This document shows positions 1-9,488 of a stretch of 64,000 bases of DNA, piece after piece. Every line of letters starts with the position of its first letter. The stretch's first letter is position 1. The stretch is from Flagellimonas allohymeniacidonis (lineage in GTDB: Bacteria > Bacteroidota > Bacteroidia > Flavobacteriales > Flavobacteriaceae), in assembly GCF_004296335.1 (NCBI RefSeq), contig NZ_SGIU01000001.1:1651290-1715289 (forward strand), given 5' to 3'. Under the pieces are notes generated by a model. That model did not search any database, was not told where the DNA came from, and worked only from the letters and a program-made list of their open reading frames with translations. Both the position numbers and the translations under genes were made by a program.

Positions 1-2
1 AA

Positions 3-359
3 ACAAAGTCTGATTCCGATTACGATGCCAAGTATCGGGAATGCATCACCTCCGAGGACCTTTTTCAACTCTCGGAAAACAAAAAACAATACATTAAGGA
101 AACCCCAAAGAAGCTCGTTAAGGAAATTGATCAGCACGTGGCGGATTATGAGACTTCTATGGAGTCGACCGTCAACAGCCTTAACACCATTGACGCCCAT
201 AATTTTCTGCACGATGAATACAACCGTTGTAGGAGCTTACTTTTGAAGAACCGGCAATCGAAACTGAAAAAGTATTATTACTTGAAAATTATGGCTTCCT
301 GCTACGAGTGGGACAAAAAGCTGAATCTGAGTTCTGAAGTCCATCAAGTTTCCCTATAA
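3..359 (+). CDS. C-terminal fragment of an unrecognised protein
   Basis: A reading frame enters from the left edge and stops at a TAA; 118 residues are visible and the true start lies outside the window. The fragment is hydrophilic, rich in Lys, Glu, Asp, Asn and Tyr, with a basic/aromatic patch (KLKKYYYLK) about 25 residues before the end. It has no membrane segment and no motif I recognise. An in-frame GTG at 138 could be taken for a start, but the frame is open back to the edge, so a fragment is the better reading. It converges on gltA across a shared hairpin. Function unknown. Confidence 0.6.
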   Translation, partial: TKSDSDYDAKYRECITSEDLFQLSENKKQYIKETPKKLVKEIDQHVADYETSMESTVNSLNTIDAHNFLHDEYNRCRSLLLKNRQSKLKKYYYLKIMASCYEWDKKLNLSSEVHQVSL

Positions 360-361
360 AA

Positions 362-384
362 AAGGCGGTCCTCTGGGCCGCCTT
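362..384 (-). terminator. Terminator of gltA, shared with the convergent gene
   Basis: GGCGGTCC and GGGCCGCC pair across a TCT loop, extended by two A-T pairs, giving a stem of about 10 bp with one G-T pair. Read on the minus strand it is followed by six T, which suits intrinsic termination of gltA. On the plus strand the T tract is poor (TATCTTATTT), so it would act more weakly for the gene ending at 359. Confidence 0.8.
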
Positions 385-409
385 ATCTTATTTGTACATC
401 ACTCTTTGC

Positions 410-1693
410 CTATCGTTTCCCCAGGTCCACAAAAGGTCTGTGCGTTTCTCCGATATAAATTTGTCTTGGGCGGCCTATTGGCTCTCCCCGTAATCGCATT
501 TCTCTCCATTGGGCAATCCAGCCGGGAAGTCTTCCCAAAGCAAACATTACCGTGAACATCTCCGTTGGGATTCCCAAGGCACGGTAAATAATTCCCGAGT
601 AGAAATCCACATTGGGATAGAGCTTGCGTTTTACAAAATAATCATCTTGCAGAGCTTCCTTTTCAAGTCCCTTGGCAATCTCTAAAATAGGATCTTCTAT
701 TCCCAGATTCCCCAATACTTCATCTGCTGCTGTTTTAATAATCCGTGCCCTTGGATCAAAGTTTTTGTAAACACGGTGACCGAAGCCCATTAAACGGAAA
801 GGGTCGTTCTTATCCTTGGCCTTGGCCATATATTTTTTAGTATCGCCACCGTCGGCCTGAATCGCTTCCAACATCTCCAAAACGGCTTGGTTCGCTCCTC
901 CGTGAAGGGGGCCCCAAAGCGCAGAGATTCCCGCTGAAAGTGAAGCAAATAGACCCGCATGGGAAGAACCAACGATTCGTACTGTGGAAGTGGAACAGTT
1001 TTGTTCGTGGTCCGCATGCAAAATCAAAAGCTTATCGATAGCATCAATGGCGATCTGGTCTTTTTCATATTCTTTGCTGGGCTTTTTGAACATCATTTTG
1101 TGGAAGTTCTCCACATAGCCCAAGGTGTCGTCACCATAATTTAAGGGAAGGCCCTTTTTCTTGCGTTGGGTCCATGCCACCAATACCGGAAACTTGGCCA
1201 AAATCCGTACAATGGAATTGTACATGGCTGTTTCTGAAGAGACATCAACCGAAACCGGATTAAAGGCAACCAAGGCACTGGTCAAGGACGACAAAACGCC
1301 CATAGGATGCGCCGCTTTTGGGAAAGCATCCAAAATCTTCTTCATTTCCTCATCTACCTGGGCTTCTTCCTTGATGTCGTGATGAAAGGTTTCGAGTTGT
1401 TCCTTGTTGGGAAGCTCCCCAAAGATGAGGAGGTAACATACTTCAAGGAAATCAGCTTTTTCAGCCAAATCCTCAATCGAATACCCTCGATATCTTAAAA
1501 TTCCTTTTTCACCATCCAAAAAGGTGATGGCACTTTCACATGACCCCGTGTTTTTATAACCAGGATCAATGGTCACTATACCACTGGCTGCTCTTAGGGT
1601 TTTAATATCTACGGCCAACTCATTTTCACTACCTTTTATCACCGGGAATTCGTAACGGTTTCCGGAATATTCAAGTATCGCTTTATCCGACAT
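410..1693 (-). CDS. gltA: Citrate synthase (type I)
   Basis: Condenses oxaloacetate and acetyl-CoA to citrate, the entry step of the TCA cycle, in the cytoplasm. The 427 residues match the hexameric type I (Gram-negative) length. Catalytic positions are visible: His264 in GPLHGGANQ, His306 in GFGHRVYK and Asp363 in NVDFYSGI; the HADHEQN block (226-232) is also typical. The N-terminal small beta domain (about 1-50) expected of type I enzymes is present. It starts at an ATG with no clear Shine-Dalgarno, as usual in this phylum. It lies downstream of glgA (126-bp gap) on the same strand and ends in its own terminator. Confidence 0.98.
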   Translation of the reverse strand: MSDKAILEYSGNRYEFPVIKGSENELAVDIKTLRAASGIVTIDPGYKNTGSCESAITFLDGEKGILRYRGYSIEDLAEKADFLEVCYLLIFGELPNKEQLETFHHDIKEEAQVDEEMKKILDAFPKAAHPMGVLSSLTSALVAFNPVSVDVSSETAMYNSIVRILAKFPVLVAWTQRKKKGLPLNYGDDTLGYVENFHKMMFKKPSKEYEKDQIAIDAIDKLLILHADHEQNCSTSTVRIVGSSHAGLFASLSAGISALWGPLHGGANQAVLEMLEAIQADGGDTKKYMAKAKDKNDPFRLMGFGHRVYKNFDPRARIIKTAADEVLGNLGIEDPILEIAKGLEKEALQDDYFVKRKLYPNVDFYSGIIYRALGIPTEMFTVMFALGRLPGWIAQWREMRLRGEPIGRPRQIYIGETHRPFVDLGKR

Positions 1694-1726
1694 GCTATAT
1701 TTTAAGAGATTATTAAAATGGAACCC

Positions 1727-1757
1727 GAAATTTACGAAAAAGCAAAGGCATTAACAA
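1727..1757 (-). promoter_or_regulatory. Candidate gltA promoter
   Basis: On the minus strand TTG (1757-1755) lies 20 bp from TAAATTTC (1734-1727), one mismatch from the Bacteroidota -7 box TAnnTTTG. A start about 6 bp further on would give a leader of about 28 nt before the gltA ATG. This is a pattern match only. Confidence 0.3.
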
Positions 1758-1819
1758 TTTCCCCGTCCCATTTATATTGTTCTTAACAGGAAAAAAGAAG
1801 ATCAAAAATCTCACCTCAT

Positions 1820-3358
1820 TTACGCCAGTTCGTACAGAGAAAGGTAATACTCATCCACTGATTTTTTCCAAGTGAAACGCATGCGTTTCGCATTGGCCTG
1901 AATCTTTTTCCAAGCGGGTGGGTCATTGGCATACATATCAAGGGCCAAATCGAGGGTGTCCAGCATATTCTTGATTTTCTTGTCGTAGGTATCCCCATCG
2001 AAACCGAAACCGGTTTTTAAGTGTTCCACGGTATCTTTTAGTCCGCCGGTATGATGTACCAAACACGGATTACCGTTGCGCATGGCCAACATTTGGCTAA
2101 TACCACAAGGTTCGAAAAGGCTGGGCATAAAATATAAGTCAGACTCCAAGTAGATGGAATCTATCAGCTTTTCCGATTGCCCATTGGTGAACACAAAGTT
2201 TTTGTGCTCATAGCTCAACTCCCTGAACAATTCTTCATACTCAGGAGCACCTGTGCCCAATAGCATGAAAATTCCATCCACCTTTTCCAATCGCTTCAAA
2301 ATCTCTACAAAAGCTTCAGGGGAACGCTTGAAGAAATAGAATTTTTGTTCCGTTAAACGTGCTACGCTCGACGCAATGAATTTGGGGCGATTATCCACAA
2401 AATCCATGATTTTCTCGCCGGTATGGGCCAGAAAGTCAGCTTTGTACTTTTTGGATTCTTCTTGTAACCATTGAAACAGGGCCTTGATGGTATTACGATA
2501 AATGAGTCCTTTCTTTTCCTTGTTGATGTTTTTGTAGTTGCATCCATTGAGAATGCCAAAAAGACGGCCTTCTTCATCCGCTTTTTGAAGGTCCTTTTCT
2601 AAACCCTCGCCGCCTATAAATTCAGGAGGGGAACTGGGCAAGAGAACATCTTTCTTATAACTGGGCGACACCGTATGGACAGCATCCGCAAATCGAATAC
2701 CGACCGCCATAAGATTAATGCAATCTTGATAGCGATAGTCCATTAGTGCTTTTTCATCCAAGGGTACATTCGGAAACCAATTTTCCAACGAAGAATAATT
2801 ATCCGCAAAGGGACGAATCCCCTGAATTGCCAAATTATGGATGCTGTACACAAACCGAATGGGCTTCAGCGTTTCGTACTCTTTGTGGTATTCACGAAGA
2901 AAAAGGACCAAACTGGTGTGCCAGTCATGCAAATGCACCACATCCAACTTTCCGAAAGCTTCCCTCTTAATAGCTTCTGCAACAGCGGTACAAAAAATGA
3001 AGTATTTAATGGCGTCCGTATAAAAGGGCTCTTTGGGATCATTGTGATAGATATGGGCAATATCCCCTGCTTCTATTTCGGGGTGATGGATGACGTAATG
3101 GGTGATATTTGGAAACTCTTTTTTGGGCCGTACCTCATAAAGTTCAGCCGTATATCCCATAATCCGAAGGTCGAAGTTTAAGCTTGTCTTAAAAATCCCA
3201 TCTTGGTGCAGTCGGCCATAAGATGGGACAATGACATGCACCTTATCGCCCCTTTCAGATATTTGCCTTGGTACGTCACGTACCACATCGCCCATACCGC
3301 CTGCCTTGCAGTTGGGTATCGCATCATTTTCGGCTGAAACGAATAAAAAGTTGTTCAT
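1820..3358 (-). CDS. glgA: Glycogen/starch synthase (GT5)
   Basis: Transfers glucose from a nucleotide sugar to the non-reducing end of an alpha-1,4-glucan. The 512 residues have the GT-B two-domain form. The N-terminal glycine-rich signature is KAGGMGDV (Lys18), a variant of the classic KTGGLGDV. The C-terminal domain carries the catalytic SLFEPCGISQ motif and a nucleotide-binding HTGGLKDTV segment. Compared with Escherichia coli GlgA (477 residues) it is a little longer. No branching enzyme, ADP-glucose pyrophosphorylase or phosphorylase lies nearby, so this gene sits alone between eno and gltA. ADP-glucose as donor is inferred from the family. Confidence 0.92.
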   Translation of the reverse strand: MNNFLFVSAENDAIPNCKAGGMGDVVRDVPRQISERGDKVHVIVPSYGRLHQDGIFKTSLNFDLRIMGYTAELYEVRPKKEFPNITHYVIHHPEIEAGDIAHIYHNDPKEPFYTDAIKYFIFCTAVAEAIKREAFGKLDVVHLHDWHTSLVLFLREYHKEYETLKPIRFVYSIHNLAIQGIRPFADNYSSLENWFPNVPLDEKALMDYRYQDCINLMAVGIRFADAVHTVSPSYKKDVLLPSSPPEFIGGEGLEKDLQKADEEGRLFGILNGCNYKNINKEKKGLIYRNTIKALFQWLQEESKKYKADFLAHTGEKIMDFVDNRPKFIASSVARLTEQKFYFFKRSPEAFVEILKRLEKVDGIFMLLGTGAPEYEELFRELSYEHKNFVFTNGQSEKLIDSIYLESDLYFMPSLFEPCGISQMLAMRNGNPCLVHHTGGLKDTVEHLKTGFGFDGDTYDKKIKNMLDTLDLALDMYANDPPAWKKIQANAKRMRFTWKKSVDEYYLSLYELA

Positions 3359-3415
3359 TGGGGGGATTGTTAGAAGGTTCGGTTTTGTTAAGGTACCAAA
3401 GTTTGTTTCGTAAAC

Positions 3416-3445
3416 AAAAAAAAGCCTTTCCCAAATGGAAAAGGC
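3416..3445 (-). terminator. Terminator of eno
   Basis: Read on the minus strand, GCCTTTTCC and GGGAAAGGC form a stem (one bulged A) around a short AT-rich loop, followed directly by eight T. It lies 28 bp past the eno stop codon and before glgA, so glgA probably has its own promoter or depends on read-through. Confidence 0.85.
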
Positions 3446-3473
3446 CCTTGCAATGCTAAAAAATCATTATGAA

Positions 3474-4787
<1,314 letters not shown>

Positions 4788-4796
4788 TTAATTTGG

Positions 4797-4804
4797 CAAA
4801 GATA
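4797..4804 (-). promoter_or_regulatory. Candidate -7 box for eno
   Basis: TATCTTTG on the minus strand matches the Bacteroidota TAnnTTTG consensus exactly, 33 bp before the eno ATG. No matching TTTG lies 17-20 bp upstream, so support is partial. Confidence 0.35.
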
Positions 4805-4865
4805 CAAAAGCCTTATTGTTCTCAGGCTTTGAGAATAGGATTACGCACAGAAAAATAACAATTCG

Positions 4866-5993
4866 TTAAACTACAACGTTTTTGTTACTGCTCGCCTTTA
4901 TAGCCTCGAAAAACTGGTCGAACAAATACTCGGCATCATGTGGGCCAGGACTGGCTTCCGGATGGTATTGTACAGAAAATACATCCTTATCCTTCATCTT
5001 GATTCCAGCAACGGTATTGTCATTCAAATGCACGTGGGTTATTTCCAAATCGGTATTGGCTTCGGTATCCTCCCGGCTTATGGCAAAACCATGGTTCTGG
5101 GATGTGATTTCTCCCCTGCCCGTTATAAGGTTCAGAATAGGATGGTTGATTCCGCGGTGCCCGTGGTGCATTTTGTAGGTAGAAACTCCATTGGCCAAGG
5201 CCAAGACTTGGTGACCCAAACAAATACCGAACAATGGTTTCTCGGCTTGAATCATTTCTTTTGCCGTGGCAATGGCATCATTTAGGGGTTCTGGATCTCC
5301 AGGTCCATTGGAAATGAAGTACCCATCTGGATTCCAGGCTTTCATTTCATCAAACGGGGTATTGTAGGGGAAGACCTTAATGTAAGCACCTCTTTTGGCC
5401 AAGTTTCGAAGGATGTTCTTTTTGATTCCTATATCCAAAGCTGAAATACGGTATTCTGCGTTTTCAGCTCCGTAGTAATAGGGTTCGCTTGTGGAAACCT
5501 TGGAAGCGAGTTCCAAACCTTCCATACTGGGCACGTTTTTCAATTCGGCTTTCAGCGCATCAATTTCATCGACCCTTGTTGAAATCACGGCGTTCATAGC
5601 ACCATTGTCTCGAATGTAGCTTACCAAAGCTCGGGTATCCACATCGGAAATTGCAAAAAGCTGGTTTTCATCCAAAAATTCGAGCAGGCTCATGTCCGCA
5701 TCGGGACGTGAATACTCATAGCTGAAATTTTTACAGATCAAGCCAGAAATTTTAATGGAATCCGATTCCACTTCATCTCGATTGGTACCGTAATTCCCAA
5801 TGTGGGCATTGGTGGTCACCATCAATTGCCCAAAATAGGAGGGATCGGTGAAAATTTCTTGATAGCCTGTCATGCCGGTGTTGAAACATACCTCACCCAC
5901 GGCGGTTCCTTCTTTGTTTCCTACAGATTTCCCATAAAAGATAGTTCCGTCCGCGAGTAAAATCAGCGCTTTCCTTTTTGCTTGATACTTCAT
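4866..5993 (-). CDS. carA: Carbamoyl-phosphate synthase small (glutaminase) subunit
   Basis: Hydrolyses glutamine and delivers ammonia to CarB for carbamoyl phosphate synthesis (arginine and pyrimidines). An N-terminal CarA domain (KALILLADGTIFYGKS at the start) precedes a class I glutaminase domain with the nucleophile Cys in FGICLGHQV and the His/Glu pair in QYHPEASPGP. I place the start at ATG 5993 (375 residues). A 19-codon upstream extension is possible but would be translated from the terminator hairpin at 6032-6061, which argues against it. carB is not adjacent; its partner must be elsewhere. It lies downstream of rplQ, separated by that terminator. Confidence 0.95.
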   Translation of the reverse strand: MKYQAKRKALILLADGTIFYGKSVGNKEGTAVGEVCFNTGMTGYQEIFTDPSYFGQLMVTTNAHIGNYGTNRDEVESDSIKISGLICKNFSYEYSRPDADMSLLEFLDENQLFAISDVDTRALVSYIRDNGAMNAVISTRVDEIDALKAELKNVPSMEGLELASKVSTSEPYYYGAENAEYRISALDIGIKKNILRNLAKRGAYIKVFPYNTPFDEMKAWNPDGYFISNGPGDPEPLNDAIATAKEMIQAEKPLFGICLGHQVLALANGVSTYKMHHGHRGINHPILNLITGRGEITSQNHGFAISREDTEANTDLEITHVHLNDNTVAGIKMKDKDVFSVQYHPEASPGPHDAEYLFDQFFEAIKASSNKNVVV

Positions 5994-6031
5994 AGCTTTT
6001 AAAACAATTTCATTTTCACAAAAAAACACAA

Positions 6032-6061
6032 AAAAAGGATAAGTTCTCACTTATCCTTTTT
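6032..6061 (-). terminator. Terminator closing the ribosomal-protein block after rplQ
   Basis: A perfect 13-bp inverted repeat (AAAAAGGATAAGT / ACTTATCCTTTTT) with a 4-nt loop, followed on the minus strand by a T tract. It lies 30 bp after the rplQ stop codon and 38 bp before carA. It is A/U-rich at the base, so it would also work on the opposite strand. Confidence 0.88.
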
Positions 6062-6090
6062 CCACTATTCCAATAGTTAATAACATTTTT

Positions 6091-6594
6091 TTATTCTTCT
6101 GAGTCGTCAGCTTTGGTTTCTGCTACCGGAGCGGCAGCTTCCACTTTTTTCGTTCCTCCTCTTCTACTTCTTCTTGTTGATTTCTTCTTGGCAGGTTTTT
6201 CTGCATTGTACAATTCGTTGAAATCAACCAATTCGATCATGGCCATATCGGCGTTGTCACCCAATCGATTACCCAATTTAATGATTCGGGTATATCCTCC
6301 TGGCCTATCACCAACCTTTTCAGCCACTGTACTGAACAATTCAGTTACAGCGTGCTTGTTTCTAAGGTTACTGAAAACCACTCTCCGATTGTGCGTACCT
6401 TTTTCCGTAGTTTGATTGTTCTCGGTCTTGGCCTTGGTGATCAAAGGTTCGATAAATTGCTTTAAGGCCTTGGCCTTTGCAACCGTTGTATTGATTCTCT
6501 TGTGTTCAATCAAGGAGCATCCCATATTCGCCAACATCGCCTTTCTGTGGGCTGCCGTTCTTCCTAAATGATTGAATTTTTTTCCGTGTCTCAT
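6091..6594 (-). CDS. rplQ: 50S ribosomal protein L17 with C-terminal tail
   Basis: Large-subunit protein near the exit tunnel. The N-terminal [20 protein letters not shown] and the domain to about residue 120 are canonical. At 167 residues it is about 40 longer than Escherichia coli L17 (127). The extra tail is first basic ([15 protein letters not shown]), then Ala/Glu-rich and ends DDSEE. Such low-complexity tails on L17 are common in Bacteroidota, and their role is unknown to me. It is the last gene of the alpha cluster, 59 bp after rpoA. Confidence 0.98.
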   Translation of the reverse strand: MRHGKKFNHLGRTAAHRKAMLANMGCSLIEHKRINTTVAKAKALKQFIEPLITKAKTENNQTTEKGTHNRRVVFSNLRNKHAVTELFSTVAEKVGDRPGGYTRIIKLGNRLGDNADMAMIELVDFNELYNAEKPAKKKSTRRSRRGGTKKVEAAAPVAETKADDSEE

Positions 6595-6653
6595 CTTCTT
6601 AAGTTATCATCTTGCTACCAAACCCGATGTACTCGGGGAGCAAAATATGATTA

Positions 6654-7646
6654 TTAATCTTTATCTAATTTGTATTTGCTCAAATCCATACCAAACTGAA
6701 GTCCCTTGTTGATGACCAACTCTTCCAATTCAGTCAAGGATTTTTTACCGAAGTTTCTAAACTTCATCAAATCGTTCTTGTTGAAGGAAACCAAATCTCC
6801 CAAGGTATCCACTTCTGCAGCTTTCAAACAATTCAAGGCTCTTACGGACAAGTCCATATCAACCAACTTGGTCTTCAACAACTGACGCATGTGCAATGAT
6901 TCCTCATCGTAGGTCTCGGTTTGTGCAATTTCATCAGCCTCTAGGGTGATGCGCTCATCTGAGAACAACATAAAATGGTGAATCAACACCTTCGCCGCTT
7001 CGGTCAAAGCATCTTTTGGGTGAATGGAACCATCGGTAACGATTTCAAAAACCAACTTTTCATAGTCAGTCTTTTGCTCAACCCTAAAGTTCTCGATACT
7101 GTATTTTACATTCTTAACAGGAGTGTAAACAGAATCAACGGCAATGCTGCCCAAAGGGGCATTGGATTTCTTGTTTTCCTCTGCAGGAACATATCCACGA
7201 CCTTTTTCAATAATGATCTCAAGGTTGACGTTCACCTTTGGATCCATATTGCAAATGACCAAATCGGGGTTCAATACTTGGTAACCAGAAATAAACTTCT
7301 GGAAATCCCCAGCGGTCAACTGCTCTTTTCCGCTAACAGAAACAGAAACGGTTTCACTTTCTACGTCATCAATCTGTCTTTTGAAACGTACCTGTTTTAG
7401 GTTCAAAATGATTTCTGTAACGTCTTCCACAACGCCAGGAATCACTGAAAACTCGTGCTCAACACCATCGATACGTACAGAAGTAATGGCAAAACCTTCC
7501 AATGAGGAAAGCAATACCCTTCTTAACGCATTTCCAACCGTCAATCCATAACCAGGTTCCAAAGGGCGAAATTCAAATTTCCCTTCGAAATCTGTTGAAT
7601 CGATCATTATAACTTTATCGGGCTTCTGAAAATTAAGTAATGCCAT
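6654..7646 (-). CDS. rpoA: DNA-directed RNA polymerase alpha subunit
   Basis: Scaffold for RNA polymerase assembly; its C-terminal domain contacts DNA and regulators. The 330 residues split into an N-terminal dimerisation domain (to about 235; [20 protein letters not shown] is the assembly signature) and a C-terminal helix-hairpin-helix domain (about 255-325; [20 protein letters not shown]). The order rpsD-rpoA-rplQ is the standard alpha-operon order. The gap to rpsD is 18 bp. Confidence 0.99.
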   Translation of the reverse strand: MALLNFQKPDKVIMIDSTDFEGKFEFRPLEPGYGLTVGNALRRVLLSSLEGFAITSVRIDGVEHEFSVIPGVVEDVTEIILNLKQVRFKRQIDDVESETVSVSVSGKEQLTAGDFQKFISGYQVLNPDLVICNMDPKVNVNLEIIIEKGRGYVPAEENKKSNAPLGSIAVDSVYTPVKNVKYSIENFRVEQKTDYEKLVFEIVTDGSIHPKDALTEAAKVLIHHFMLFSDERITLEADEIAQTETYDEESLHMRQLLKTKLVDMDLSVRALNCLKAAEVDTLGDLVSFNKNDLMKFRNFGKKSLTELEELVINKGLQFGMDLSKYKLDKD

Positions 7647-7664
7647 ATTTGGACTAATGTTGAT

Positions 7665-8270
7665 TTATTTAGAGTATAACTCGACGATTAATTGTTCCTT
7701 GATATTCTCTGGAATCTGTAGTCTTTCTGGAATGGTCACATACGTACCTTCCAACTTTTCTGAGTTCCAAGTGATCCATTCATAAACACTGCTATTGGCA
7801 GCCAAGGAATCTTGAATGGATTGAACAGATTTGGACTTTTCGCGAACTCCCACTACATCACCTGCTCGCAAGGAGTATGATGGGATGTTTACGATTTCAC
7901 CGTTTACGGTGATGTGTCTGTGCGAAACCAATTGTCTGGCTCCTCGTCTTGTAGGTGAAATTCCCATTCTGTACACAACATTGTCCAGACGGGACTCACA
8001 TAGCTGAAGTAAAACCTCACCAGTAACGCCTTCACGTCTTTTGGCTTCGGTAAATAGGTTTCTAAATTGTCTTTCCAGAATACCGTAGGTGTACTTGGCC
8101 TTTTGCTTTTCCATCAACTGGATTGCGTATTCTGATTTTTTTCCACGGCGTCTGTTGTTGCCGTGCTGGCCTGGAGGATAATTTTTCTTTTCGAATGCCT
8201 TGTCGTCACCGAAAATCGCTTCTCCAAACTTTCGTGCGATTTTTGATTTTGGTCCTGTGTATCTTGCCAT
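7665..8270 (-). CDS. rpsD: 30S ribosomal protein S4, zinc-free form
   Basis: Primary 16S rRNA-binding and 30S-assembly protein. The 201 residues contain the S4 RNA-binding fold ([17 protein letters not shown]). The N-terminal arm ([18 protein letters not shown]) has none of the four cysteines that make the zinc knuckle in other S4 proteins, so this is the zinc-independent form. S4 is the known autoregulator of the alpha operon in Escherichia coli. The 100-bp spacer before this gene is unusually long for the block and holds an inverted repeat, described separately. Confidence 0.98.
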   Translation of the reverse strand: MARYTGPKSKIARKFGEAIFGDDKAFEKKNYPPGQHGNNRRRGKKSEYAIQLMEKQKAKYTYGILERQFRNLFTEAKRREGVTGEVLLQLCESRLDNVVYRMGISPTRRGARQLVSHRHITVNGEIVNIPSYSLRAGDVVGVREKSKSVQSIQDSLAANSSVYEWITWNSEKLEGTYVTIPERLQIPENIKEQLIVELYSK

Positions 8271-8370
8271 CTTCTTTGTTTTTGAAAGTGCGATTATGAA
8301 TTAAGGCTTATCCTTCGATAATCTCCATTGCACTTTCGTGAAGACCCTTTCGGGCCATGATTATAATTAA
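8271..8370 (-). promoter_or_regulatory. Structured rpsK-rpsD spacer
   Basis: This 100-bp gap sits in a block where neighbours are otherwise mostly 1-60 bp apart. GAAAGTGC (8284-8291) and GCACTTTC (8330-8337) form an 8-bp stem enclosing 38 nt, ending 13 nt before the rpsD start. The position, just before the gene for the alpha-operon autoregulator, suggests a translational control or mRNA-processing element. I see no promoter consensus in it. The role is inferred. Confidence 0.4.
8308..8358 (-). CDS. Possible 16-codon leader ORF before rpsD
   Basis: ATG at 8358 to TAA at 8308 encodes MARKGLHESAMEIIEG, starting 12 nt after the rpsK stop codon. The coding sequence spans one arm of the inverted repeat in this spacer, so its translation would open the stem. 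There is no Shine-Dalgarno, as for most genes here. A 16-codon frame can arise by chance, so this is only a candidate. Confidence 0.2.
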   Translation of the reverse strand: MARKGLHESAMEIIEG

Positions 8371-8763
8371 TTAAACTCTTCTTCTTTTTGGAGGTCTACA
8401 CCCGTTGTGTGGTAGTGGTGTAACATCTACAATCTCGGTAACTTCAATACCGGAGTTGTGGATGGTTCTAATTGCCGATTCTCTACCGTTACCAGGTCCT
8501 TTGACGTATACTTTCACCTTGCGCAAACCAGCTTCGTGAGCTACTTTGGCACAATCTTCGGCAGCTACTTGGGCCGCATAAGGAGTATTCTTCTTAGATC
8601 CCCTAAATCCCATTTTACCGGCAGAAGACCAAGAGATTACATCTCCTTTTTTGTTTGTCAAAGAGATAATGATATTGTTGAAAGAAGCAACAACGTGCGC
8701 TTCGCCAGTAGATTCTACTACTACTTTACGCTTTTTTGTTGATTTAGTACCTGCTTTTGCCAT
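8371..8763 (-). CDS. rpsK: 30S ribosomal protein S11
   Basis: Platform protein of the small subunit that helps shape the mRNA exit/Shine-Dalgarno cleft. The 130 residues include the canonical [13 protein letters not shown] and the C-terminal [15 protein letters not shown]. It follows rpsM by 8 bp in normal alpha-operon order. Confidence 0.99.
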   Translation of the reverse strand: MAKAGTKSTKKRKVVVESTGEAHVVASFNNIIISLTNKKGDVISWSSAGKMGFRGSKKNTPYAAQVAAEDCAKVAHEAGLRKVKVYVKGPGNGRESAIRTIHNSGIEVTEIVDVTPLPHNGCRPPKRRRV

Positions 8764-8771
8764 ACTATCTA

Positions 8772-9146
8772 TTATTTAGTTGCTTTCTTTTTGTTGGCAA
8801 CCGTTTTACGCTTTCCTTTTCGTGTCCTAGAGTTATTCTTGGTACGCTGACCTCTCAATGGCAATCCTGATCTATGGCGAATTCCGCGATAGCACCCAAT
8901 GTCCATCAATCGTTTGATGTTCAATTGGGTCTCAGACCGAAGCTCACCTTCGATGGTATAGCTGGATACAGCTTCCCTGATTCGACCGATTTCATCATCG
9001 TTCCAATCAGAAACCTTGGTATCTTCACTAACCTTGGCTCTTTCCAAAATTTCTTTGGCCCTACTTTTACCTACTCCGTAGATATAGGTAAGCGAAATAA
9101 TACCACGCTTGTGTTTTGGTATGTCTACACCTGCAATTCTTGCCAT
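8772..9146 (-). CDS. rpsM: 30S ribosomal protein S13
   Basis: Head protein of the small subunit contacting the 50S subunit and P-site tRNA. The 124 residues begin [20 protein letters not shown], with the helix-two-turn-helix signature ([14 protein letters not shown]) and a basic tail ([16 protein letters not shown]). It lies 2 bp after rpmJ. Confidence 0.99.
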   Translation of the reverse strand: MARIAGVDIPKHKRGIISLTYIYGVGKSRAKEILERAKVSEDTKVSDWNDDEIGRIREAVSSYTIEGELRSETQLNIKRLMDIGCYRGIRHRSGLPLRGQRTKNNSRTRKGKRKTVANKKKATK

Positions 9147-9148
9147 AA

Positions 9149-9265
9149 TTACCCTTGTCTTTGTTTAAATCTAGGATTCTTTTTGTTGATCACATACAAT
9201 CTGCCCTTCCTGCGAACTATTTTGCATTCGGCGCTTCTCTTCTTTATGGATGCTCTTACTTTCAT
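9149..9265 (-). CDS. rpmJ: 50S ribosomal protein L36, zinc-free form
   Basis: A 38-residue gene between infA and rpsM, from ATG 9265 to TAA 9149. It starts [20 protein letters not shown] and ends FKQRQG, matching L36 throughout. Of the four zinc ligands of classical L36 (Cys11, Cys14, Cys27, His33) only Cys14 remains; the others are Ser, Asn and Phe. It is therefore the C-minus, zinc-independent version. The gap to infA is 4 bp and to rpsM 2 bp, so it is translated within the same message. Confidence 0.97.
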   Translation of the reverse strand: MKVRASIKKRSAECKIVRRKGRLYVINKKNPRFKQRQG

Positions 9266-9269
9266 CGTA

Positions 9270-9485
9270 TTAGTATCTGTAAGTAATTCTTGCTTTTGTT
9301 AAATCATATGGACTCATTTCCAGCTTCACTTTATCCCCTGGCAACAACTTAATGTAGTGCATGCGCATTTTTCCAGAGATGTGGGCTGTAACCACGTGTC
9401 CATTTTCCAATTCTACCCGAAACATTGCATTGGATAACGCTTCGATAATAGTTCCGTCTTGTTCTATTGCCGCTTGCTTCGCCAT
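9270..9485 (-). CDS. infA: Translation initiation factor IF-1
   Basis: Occupies the ribosomal A site during initiation. The 71 residues form an OB fold ([40 protein letters not shown]) ending [10 protein letters not shown]. It lies only 3 bp after secY. In Escherichia coli and Bacillus relatives map and/or adk can sit here, and both are missing. Confidence 0.99.
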   Translation of the reverse strand: MAKQAAIEQDGTIIEALSNAMFRVELENGHVVTAHISGKMRMHYIKLLPGDKVKLEMSPYDLTKARITYRY

Positions 9486-9488
9486 AGG

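Noticed and set aside
5994..6050. 19-codon N-terminal extension of carA
   Set aside because: It would be read from the rplQ terminator hairpin, and MKYQAKRKALILLADG at 5993 is the normal CarA start.
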